A DNA stretch of 64,000 nucleotides, from assembly GCA_023078555.1 (NCBI GenBank), contig CM041204.1, positions 2,386,430-2,450,429 of the forward strand, written 5' to 3'. A program made the translations under genes and the position numbers. Each line of letters starts with the position of its first letter. Position 1 is the first letter of the stretch. Of this stretch, positions 55,647 to 64,000 are shown piece by piece. Source of the DNA: Ulva prolifera (lineage: Eukaryota > Chlorophyta > Ulvophyceae > Ulvales > Ulvaceae). The notes beneath the pieces are model-generated. The model ran no database searches. It was not told the DNA's origin and saw only the letters and a program-made list of their open reading frames with translations.

Positions 55647-57031
55647 CGTGCGATTGAGAATTCGATATGCCTGCTACAACTCCAAAAACAGACGATATGT
55701 GTGCATATGCGATCAAAAGCAAACAACCCGGTATGTGCAGTGGGCACGGACCCTGCAGATCTAGAGACCTCGCAACGACAGCCACTGCCTGATCACAATA
55801 CTGCCTGACCACAACACCTCACTGTACCGAAAAATCAAATTACGCAGACATTATCCGCGACGACTCCGGTCTAGTGTGCCGCCGTACTGAGTGGGTGATG
55901 TGGCGTGTGGCAGCGGACGGGCAGGCCACTGTTGAGGCACCTGTGACCACCCACACGCGTGCATGCACGCCCTCCCCAGACCCACTGGGCTACCTGTTTC
56001 CGCACATCTTGTACGCACATGGCCGCGACTTGAAATTGGCCTTCGTCACGCACTTTTCGCTGTGGGCGCAGCGGGAACAACATTGCTGCTGTACAGCGCT
56101 ATATATAGCGAAAAAGATCCCGAGTCATTGCATTATAATATAAAATTATAATATTCGGTCGAACTTCAAAGTTGAATTAAGCTACACATTTCGATCGGCG
56201 CCGCAAAGTATGTTGACTCCGATCAACATGTGGATCCAGCTGGTAGTAGCTCCACCTAGTACTAGGTATCATGCATACATACATACTATAGTACCAGCTG
56301 CGACGCCACCATGGTGCAGGCGGGCCATGCAGGCGGGCCAAGACCACAGGCTATCTTCAGCAGTTAAGTTGAGGTGATTTAGAGGAGTTTGTGGTGATCT
56401 TGAGATTTCACCTTTCGCCGCGCACCCGGCTGGCTATGCGTGGCACGCGCACCCTGGGTGCGCGTGCCGGGTGCGCACCCAGGGTGCGCGTGCCACGCAT
56501 AGCCAGCCTGCAGGCGGGCCATGGCCGCACTCAAGTTTGTTCATCTTACAATTGAGTCTGGAGTAATCAAGCACTCGAACAACAACTACGAGCTCGAGAT
56601 GCTCGCGGTAGTGCACTTGTCTGTGCTGTTGTACCAAATGCATTCACTTCGGTACCACGTGGACGTATGCTGTGCACATGCTTAACAATTGCAATGCATG
56701 ATTTTGATCCACTTTTCATGCGTCTTGAGCGGCACTGGCAGCGCACCTACTGAATCGCCGAGCATGCTCATTTGTTACATGTCATGATCAGGCTAGCAGA
56801 ACAACATCGCATACCGCCCGAGAGCACACAGGCCGGTCCTTAAATTTTGGTGAGGCCTCACAGATTGGACTGCAGCTTCGTGCGATTTTTTTTTTTGGAG
56901 CCTTGACAACCTCGTGCATGATATGGAAGACTGGCTGAGTGCTATGCAGCTGAAAGCACGGCGACGACAGACACCGGGCCCTGTCGGTGCAACGAAACAC
57001 CTGGAAACACTGTGGCATGCATACGTGTATG
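55647..57031. other. Spacer with a foldback element
   Basis: No gene supported. Holds the foldback at 56340-56508 and an AT-rich run near 56130-56160. A T10-rich tract lies at about 56886. Confidence 0.5.
56340..56508. mobile_element. Foldback-type repeat, copy 1 (81-bp hairpin at one end)
   Basis: 56428-56508 is an inverted repeat with perfect 36-bp arms (56428-56463 and 56473-56508) and a 9-nt loop, starting GGCTGGCTATGCGTGGC. 56340-56427 plus part of the hairpin occurs as an inverted, diverged copy at 62009-62134. No coding capacity. Confidence 0.75.
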
Positions 57032-57352
57032 TCAGACACCTACATTCGCATAGTCTCTCTCAATTGTCAATCTGACTGCGGCGGCGTCGGCAGCAATCTG
57101 CAGGCACGCAGGAACTTCAAAACCGCATCTGCATCCCGCCGAACCGTCGTCACTCTCGGACCCAATTGCAAGCCTCCCTGGACCGTCAGAACCGCTGTCT
57201 TCTGTGAAAAGCATGACGACAATCTGCTGAAGGAGTGGAAGGCCGCACATGGCCCGGACGACCGGCAGCAAGGCAGCTTTGGGCCAACCCTGGTCAAGGC
57301 CCATGCCGAGGTGCCGCAGCTCCGGCCATCACTAGCAGGACTGAACACTCCT
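57032..57352 (-). pseudogene. Truncated fourth LRR-family copy (C-terminal fragment)
   Basis: A 90-codon frame ends VPACLQIAADAAAVRLTIERDYANVGV-like, matching the C-terminal block of the paralogues, with MCGLPLLQQIVVML before it. Homology stops near 57352, where unrelated repeat-rich DNA begins. The BTB-like part and all upstream LRRs are missing. Confidence 0.65.
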
Positions 57353-58089
57353 TAGGGGGGGGCTTAAAGAGCCACTACACGGTCCTTATCGACTCTTTAG
57401 CAACGTGTGTATGACCATATAGGGAGGGGCTGGTGATCCCGTGGGGGCCGCTTAGGGATGGATTGGGGACTCTGTAAGGGCACGGATGACACATCCTTAG
57501 CATATGATGCTCTAGGGAGTCATGCGTGAGTCCCTACAAACTCCGCAATGCGTCCTCTCCCTCGGTGAGCGGCTGAGGAGCTCCTGAGGGGCTGGTGTGA
57601 TAGCTGGGGAGCTCCTAGTGAGCTCATAGTGATCTGGAAAAGACTTAAGGAGGGTTGGCAGGTGAGTCGGAGAGTGCTGATTAGAGCGGCTGAGGAGCTC
57701 CTGAGGGGCTGGTGTGACAGCTGGGGAGCTCCTAGTGAGCCCTTGGTGATCTGGAAAAGAATTAAGGAGGGTTGGCAGGTGAGTCGGAGAGGGCTGGTCG
57801 GGGCCCCTGCAGCACCTGTGCAAAGGTTTGGAACAACGATTGGAAATGATTGCACTTGTATGTAGCCGGAGCTTTGTGCGTGGTCATCAAAATCGATTCC
57901 GTACCACTCTACGATCAAGGCAATACCATGGCCAGCCTTGACTTATTCACAATTGATCAAGCCGGACTCTGCTTGAATGCACACATATAACATCCCGAAA
58001 TAGTCTACTCAAAGTGTTACACGTGCACCTCCCACACAATGTTCAACCATGCAGGCATGAATTCATTCACACACTCCCCAAACAACTAC
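57353..58089. repeat. Repeat-rich stretch with 117-bp tandem duplication
   Basis: A unit starting GCGGCTGAGGAGCTCCTGAG occurs at 57569-57685 and 57686 to about 57800 with few differences. The surrounding 57353-57568 is related G-rich sequence. No gene supported; the open frames here simply run through the repeat. Confidence 0.7.
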
Positions 58090-58740
58090 TCAGCTACCAG
58101 TTTGGGCGCATAACAGTGGGTTGTTGGTAACGCCATTGAACAACGTTGCTAGCTTCATCGGGCCAGAAGACTCCTTGTATGTACATGCAATCAGTGCGTG
58201 CAAGTCATTCTCTGCCTCTTTGCAATGCAGCTTCACATCGCCTTGGCATTCGTCTGCATCTTCTTGATGATCCACTACTTCTTTCAACTTCTTGTTCAGA
58301 GCTGCCATGCGTTTCTTGAAGTCTGCAATTGATACCTGCACCCCAAATGCAGTCAGTCCGGTAGTGTAAGCGGTGTGTCATATCCTATGACATTCACAGA
58401 TTTACTCAGTTCATTCGAAAGACATTGTATGCGACGTACCAAAACAACACGCTGGCAGCATGTACACTCACTTGCTGCGATCGCTCTGCATTCAGGACAT
58501 TGCTGTTGGATCCGGTGGCGTTCTCATCAATGCCGCTGTTCTCTTGTGGCTACATGTGCTCCTGCATGCATGTCCATGGTGGCCCATCCACTACAGCACA
58601 GTAGGACACTGCCACGGGTGGTGATACATAACATGAATTATCATATATGCAGCACATTCCGGTGAACATGCCTTCGATGTTGTGCGGTGCGTCAATGGTG
58701 GTGGCTGTCCACACAACTGACCGTTGTGTGAACAGCACTT
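58090..58740 (-). CDS. 3' exons of an unknown gene, coiled-coil-like C-terminus
   Basis: The terminal exon (58338-58090) starts after a TTTGGGGTGCAG acceptor and reads VSIADFKKRMAALNKKLKEV, likely helical or coiled-coil, ending CAQTGS. An upstream exon ends at a GTGAGTG donor near 58470 (NVLNAERSQQ). A further frame at about 58740-58550 (TIDAPHNIEGMFTGMCC) may belong to it. The retroposon at 58804 lies directly upstream, so the 5' part is displaced or lost. No family recognised. Confidence 0.35.
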
Positions 58741-58803
58741 GATCCACTCGGCTCAAGCTGCATGCAGTATGGCTGTCAGTCAATATATACACCTACACAT
58801 GTG

Positions 58804-59452
58804 TTACAAGGACAAAGCAAGCAAGGCAGGTAGCACCGCGAGCAACAACCAGAGGAACTCACACCACGCAACGAGCCACACGCAACGAGCCACACGCAGC
58901 ACACACCAACACACCCACGCAACGGCAGCACCCGCGCCAACCACAGCCACACACAACAGCACACATCCCCAGACACAGACAAGCCTCCCACCCCATACCC
59001 ACAACGACACCCACACGCCCACCCCCACCCCGCAAACCAGCCAGGCGTAAGAGCCCCGACAGCACACGCAGCCTAGGCTGCCAAACAAAGAAACAGCGAG
59101 ACCCCAACAACAACCCCCCATCCTGGGGAGGCCGACCCCCCCCCCCCCCAGCCCCCCCCCCCCCCCCCCCCCCCCCCCAGGCACAACCCACCCCGCCCAG
59201 CCCCCGCACACCACCCAGCACACCCGCAAACCCACACCCGCAACCCCTAAAGCCTGGGCCAGCCCAGCCTCCCCAAACCCCCGCGGTCGCCCCGCAATGG
59301 CGGGCCACACGAAGACGCTGGGCCAGACATGTCGCTGCAGCGGCGAAGCACGGCACGCCAGAGCCGCAACCACTACAGAGCGGACGAGGCCGCGAGCGCA
59401 CGCAGCTACGACCGCCAATCAGCCTGGGCGGGCGGGCAGCGCCGCTCAGGAT
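58804..59452 (-). mobile_element. Retroposon, copy 3 (649 bp)
   Basis: Starts (3' end on -) TTACAAGGACAAAGC and carries the shared GCAGGTAGCACCGCGAGCAA core. Flanked by perfect 10-bp direct repeats TACACATGTG (58794-58803 and 59453-59462). It aligns over its length with 35109-35645. It includes C14 and C27 tracts (59136-59178). Its 204-codon GC-rich frame on - has a counterpart in the other long copy but no recognisable domain. Confidence 0.75.
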
Positions 59453-59858
59453 TACACATGTGCATAGATAGCAGCCATGGTCACTGTTGCCATGGGACTG
59501 GGGCTGATGTGATTGGGATCAAAAGGTCAAGTACACGAGATGATGAATAGAGTTACCGAGTCAAAAATCGACATCAACCTGTGGCGTTTGCCTTATATAA
59601 TGTATTAAACGAACGTGCTCAGGTACCAGTACCAGGCAGTGCAACGCTGGCTGTCATAGCAGACACAAAGCAGCGCAGAGCTGCAGGGCTTGAGTTAACG
59701 AGGCAACATGGCAGCAGCTGCAGCGAATGGCATCAAGGGCTGGCCTATGTCCAGCACTTGCATGGGATGAAATTTTTGGCACAGGTTGTGACGTACATGC
59801 AATTGCACATGTGTACAATGCGTGCAGAAAAGAGGCTGATGTGACAGGGGGGCCGATT

Positions 59859-59881
59859 GGGGGGGGGGGGGGGGGGGGGGG

Positions 59882-59912
<31 letters not shown>

Positions 59913-59917
59913 GGGGG
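59859..59917. repeat. poly-G tract, G23-T-G29-C-G5
   Basis: Nearly pure G, ending at the first base of the palindromic array. Open poly-Gly/poly-Pro frames across it are not genes. Confidence 0.95.
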
Positions 59918-60085
59918 GCTGTTCGACAACACGGGGGAATGATCTGAGGAACATATATGTTCCTCAGATCATTCCCCCGTGTTGTCGAACAGCGATACAA
60001 CGAACGGGAACATATATGTTCCTCAGATCATTCCCCCGTTTTGTCGAACAGCGATACAACGATCGGGAACATATATGTTCCCTAT
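59918..60085. repeat. 59-bp array with 76-bp perfect palindrome
   Basis: 59918-59993 is a perfect palindrome (centre between 59955 and 59956). Its core GGAACATATATGTTCC recurs at 60007 and 60066, exactly 59 bp apart each time. The second and third units are direct repeats of the right half. Confidence 0.92.
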
Positions 60086-62008
60086 CGTAGGTCGCAGGGC
60101 AATGCGCCATCGTGGCGACGGACACCGCACACCCTGCAAAGATACACGTCAAAGACGCCTGGACCGCATGTAGCTACAAGTAAACATGAAACTGCAGTGT
60201 CGACAGACTAGGAAGTCGGTAACTCTCGGCGCTTCCTATATCGCATCAGTATGTTGTCTGGCACCCACACAAAAGAAGCGGTGGAGAGTCGGCACCCGAC
60301 ACAATCTCGTCAGGGAGGTCCCACATTGTGGATCATGTAAGATAATATCCACAGCGCATCGCACAGCACAGGGGCTGCAGCGAACGGCCACGATCTTGTT
60401 AATTCGGCCTATCCGGTCGACCGGCAACAGCACGGGTCTCGATCATGCAACACAAGCTGACAAGAGCCAGATTGCATACCGTACAATGTCATCCACTGGT
60501 TATGGCTGAGCAGGACGGAAGACTCCGTTGTAGTCAATTGATCTAAGCTGGAGAAGCCTGCGGCAGTATTAGTCGGTCAGCCGTCATCCCGAGCCCAGCC
60601 CGGCGTAGGCAACAAAATCACCACCACCAACGCACATGCTCTAACCTCTACTCAAGCTAAATACTTCTGTGCATGCTGCTAGTGTGGCCCAAGTAGCCCA
60701 GCAGGCGCATCTTGTCGTGGTCAGCAGAACAGCGCAACGTATGAGCACGCCATACATGTAAAAGCATTCAGCGCAAAGTACAGTTTAGTACCTCATCCAT
60801 TTTGTCAGCTCACATACTTGCCTTCATGTGTCAGTTCGCAGCGTTGCGCGAGGTTTTGCTGAGCCGTCACGCGACGCGCGCACAACCAACGCAGCGGGCT
60901 AACTCAAGGCCAAGCTTCGTCGACATTGTGAGTACGAAATTCAGCGACAGTCGAACGTATGAGGGTCAAAGAAAGCGCTCTGCACATCCCACTGCACTCG
61001 TGAAGATCATGCTGTGACAAAGTGCACACGCCAATGAATAAAGACTAAACCTAATAATGCATACAGTCATGTACTCAACGTAGTGGTCACCATCATATGG
61101 ACACGCGAATAGCGATTGCGCAGACTGACACAGCTTTTGTCAAAGGAAGCGCACTGTAGCACCTGCAGCCACAATATTCACGCGGCAGCCGACCGCCGCC
61201 GCAGGCTCCTGCATCACTGAGGCACGCAGATCTCCACCCGCCACCGCGAGGTGTGCACCTTGGTCCCGCTGCTACATGCAACATATTCAAAGATCGAGCC
61301 TGCCGCTTTCGCGTTCCTCACCCGGGTCCGCTTAAGGATCCGGCTCAATTGCTGACATGGCAGAAACTTTGTGAGCAGCCTCAAGGCGGCTGTTCCTCGA
61401 GACCACGCTGCGAAACCATTTCACGACTATCTGCGGCGCGGTGGCGTGGCAGGTGCATGCCGCCACCCCGCTGATGGCACGCCATGCGGGCAAGGCAGAG
61501 TACTCTACTAGTCGATGCATCGACCATGGGGGCGCCCGCAGAGACGGCCTGCCTATACAGCTACATGCAGCGCATCGAGCCTTGGCATAAGTGCCGGCCG
61601 GGGCGAGCATGGGCATGTCCCCCAGCACCCGGCAGCAGCTCTGTGGTTATGGCGTGGGCATGCTGTATGTCTGTCGGGAGGCACATGCATGGTGCATGTC
61701 ACAGGGGCCCAGCCCTAGGCAGCTGCGCCAGAGGCGACGCAGGCGACTGGGTCTCTTGTTTGAACGTCACGGGTGCTGTAGCGTGCATGTGCTGATAGGG
61801 AGGTATGCATTTGCACTTACACCAGTGCACGGCGGGGTAAGTTATGGAATTTGTTGTTCTTGTGCACTTGCGTCACTGCGAGCACTCTGGCTTCTGCTGA
61901 ACATTTGTTCCAGGCACTTCATGCTCTGCGTGGTGGCGTTATTGAACTAATGGATGTCCAGCAGAGATAGCGTGATATGGTCTGTGTGCGGCATCTTCAG
62001 TTCACATA
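60086..62008. other. No confident gene
   Basis: Frames on both strands at 60186-60509, 60802-61017 and 61332-61720 are short and unrecognised. No clear splice-linked exons and no repeat structure seen. Confidence 0.35.
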
Positions 62009-62134
62009 GGCTATGCGTGGCGCGCGCACCCTGGGTGCGCGTGCCGGGTGCGCGCTGAAAGGTGAAATCTCAAGATCACCACAAACTCCTCTAAATCACC
62101 TCAACTTAACTGCTGAAGATAGCCTGTGGTCTTG
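62009..62134. mobile_element. Foldback-type repeat, copy 2 (inverted relative to 56340-56508)
   Basis: GGCTATGCGTGGCGCGCGCA ... then AAAGGTGAAATCTCAAG to GATAGCCTGTGGTCTT is the reverse complement of 56340-56420 and part of the hairpin. The duplicate arm seen in copy 1 is absent. Confidence 0.8.
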
Positions 62135-63740
62135 GGATCTCAGTGAACTTGTTCCCAACACGATCGGTGAGGTACTCGCATTCCCACAGGTGTTTCCGCG
62201 AAGCAGGTCACTGGGGTCGTCGAGCCCCTACAGGTGATACCGCATGCCTACAAGCCAACACCACGACATGGTATCGCTGATATGCTATTAAATGGAAGTT
62301 TGGGCTTCCGTCACAACCTGCCCGGGTTGTTCTCGGAGCGGAAGTGCGTTGTATAGGTTGCTCTCCCTGTCGCGCATCGTTGGCGTAAGTCCTTCAGAGT
62401 AACTTGAATTTGCGCGCCGGCGCTCGTGTAAGCTAAACATATGTTTTTCTGTGGTTCCTGTTTGCGGTTTGCGCTGCGGTGCGCCGAGTTGGGTGGTACA
62501 GCTATGAAGTCGGTGAGCTGCCCCGGGGGTCACTGACCGAAATTGAGGTGCTTCGGTGCTTTAAAAGGAATGTCACCGTTCCATAGCATTTTAATAAGCC
62601 AATGTGAAATGCTTACGTGCGACTTACGATGTTGGCGTGCGTGCTCGCACACTTATTCGAGTTGTATGTGCACCAGAGGCTTACGCCGAGCCCAGTGCCC
62701 TGCACTCGTCCGGGCACGGTGTGACGCGGAACCGAAGTAGTGAGATAATTGACAATTTCTTGGCATTACGATGCGATTTGCGCGTCGCTATCTTCCGTAA
62801 TCGCGTACATACAGTGTTCAGTAGCAGGCGAGGCTCGTGGACATCCTCATCAGTCTAGGCGTCAGCATTACAGGTTCCGCGTCGGCCAACCAGTCCATAT
62901 AACGTCTTAGACTCTGTTACTGCAGATCCTTTAATGTCGGTGGGAGTTGGGCTGTGATGGTATCTCCTGAGCTGTTGTTTCAACGTATCCGGCTTGCTCC
63001 ATGCCACGCCAGGGCTCCGCCGCTTTGGCCCTTCCCGGGGATTAAACTATATATGTTCAGAGAGTATGTACGCCTCTCCGCGAGCCTCGCAGCGATCCTG
63101 CGCTCTTCAGGGGTTCCGTCGCGCACCTGGTGGCGCGCACCCCCTAGCTTGCGCCGCCTCACTTAATCGGCGCACCTGGGGGGTGCGCCTGACTGTGCGC
63201 CTACCTGGTGCGCAAGAAGCGCGGCATGCGCCGATTAGGTGCGCAATATAACACGAAGAGATCGAGATCAATAGCTGCTGTTTTATTTCACAATGCACTA
63301 TTGTTCCAGGTGGTATCCGGGTTGCCATTCAGGTTTACACTGTACATCCGCTGTCCTTGCACCCTCACCAGGGAGAGAAGCAAGCCTACACCATCTCTTC
63401 ATGCATACGTGGCAACCTCTACTGGTATGAAACCGCCTCAAACAAAGCAAAGGCAGAGGCATGCAGGAGGTCATCAGGTCTACCTTGGTGTCGTACGGTG
63501 TCCGTGGTGTCACTTGAGCATGCCCTGCACATCCCATGCCCCGTCATGATTCCGCTGCTACTGCTTAAGCTGAAATGCAACACTGCTTTGCCAGCACATG
63601 CTGATGACTTTCAGTGCACATTGCCGTTATCTACCTACAGCCTCTGATCAACGCATACCATGGATAACCAGTACAAACCCAATTCTAGTTTGGTAAGAAT
63701 GTGAACGGGGTTATCAGGCTCTGGTGACTCGTACCTAGGC
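62135..63740. other. No confident gene; GGTGCGC-rich patch
   Basis: Only short frames. 63120-63240 has repeated and inverted GGTGCGC/GCGCACC words. Nothing else supported. Confidence 0.4.
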
Positions 63741-63741
63741 G

Positions 63742-63935
63742 TTACCGCCTCATGGGCGGCTTCCGGGGCGCCTTCTTTGCTTGGGTCGGTTGTCTGCCGC
63801 TGCTTCTTGCTTTTCGTTTGGAAGGCAATTGAGTAACCGCAGGTTGGCGACGTCTCCCTTTGGGCCTTGAGGATGGAGGGTTGCTGTCAGTCTCTGAGGA
63901 GTTCCAGGATACCTGTACCGATTCGCTATGTACAA
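63742..63935 (-). CDS. C-terminal exon of a basic protein (partial gene)
   Basis: After a CGGTACAG acceptor a frame reads VSWNSSETDSNPPSSRPKGR then a strongly basic tail (KRKARSSGRQPTQAKKAPRK) to a stop at 63742. Looks like the end of a nuclear or nucleic-acid-binding protein whose other exons lie beyond the right edge. Family unknown. Confidence 0.35.
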
Positions 63936-64000
63936 GTCGTAGCAGTGAGTCAGTGTGACTGCCATGCTGCGCCTGCCTCATTCAGTACCTCGAGGATCAG

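Noticed and set aside
59654-60000. Poly-Pro/poly-Gly ORFs across the G tract
   Set aside because: Homopolymer artefacts.
62825-62865. CTGATGAGGATGTCC on - as a third hammerhead
   Set aside because: A short stem II is possible but ACGAG follows instead of GAAA.
1-64000. CRISPR arrays, rRNA or tRNA genes
   Set aside because: Scanned by eye; no regularly spaced repeat-spacer array, no rRNA-like block and no convincing cloverleaf were seen. A tRNAscan run would be needed to exclude tRNAs.

Overview
The window looks like nuclear DNA of a green alga (Chlorophyta, possibly volvocalean). Pointers: GT-AG introns inside most genes; a secreted Cys-rich protein with a long hydroxyproline-type poly-Pro tail of the kind found in algal extracellular matrix; a chromodomain Ty3/gypsy element; a hammerhead ribozyme of the type carried by Penelope-like elements; and retroposons ending in TTGTAAC, which contains TGTAA, the usual algal poly(A) signal. 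There are no bacterial-style operons. Assignment to alga is inference; placement below Chlorophyta is weak.

Layout. 1-7 kb: the end of a Ulp1/C48-like protease gene (+) converging on a multi-exon gene of unknown function (-) with 29-residue tandem repeats; probably a large DNA transposon. 7.5-23.3 kb: a nest of mobile DNA. A 1.95 kb segment with the N-terminal half of a Tc1/mariner-like transposase gene is present twice. The second copy carries the rest of the gene and is split by a complete 10,032-bp chromovirus (identical-looking 863-bp LTRs, 5-bp target duplication, gag and pol in one frame separated by one UGA, chromodomain at the end of pol). An antisense ORF with a zinc cluster and an EIDG-type nuclease signature lies in a probable intron of the transposase gene. 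23.3-26.7 kb: remnants of a second, Tnp2-like transposase gene and a small + strand ORF. 26.7-29.4 kb: gene-poor DNA with perfect hairpins.

29.8-34 kb: host-like genes (three-exon Cys-rich/poly-Pro secreted protein; single-exon secreted protein) with a hammerhead ribozyme between them. 34-37.9 kb: gene-poor, with a compound retroposon. 37.9-57.4 kb: three two-exon paralogues encoding a BTB/Skp1-like N-terminus and leucine-rich repeats, plus one truncated copy and one possible relative, all on -. Among them lies a large multi-exon gene for a GT61-like glycosyltransferase (-). 57.4-64 kb: repeats, a poly-G tract beside a 59-bp palindromic array, gene fragments and another retroposon.

Five dispersed copies of one retroposon family share a 3' end and are flanked by 8-13 bp direct repeats (one imperfect). 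Exon edges are read by eye from splice motifs and frame continuity; without RNA data they are models.
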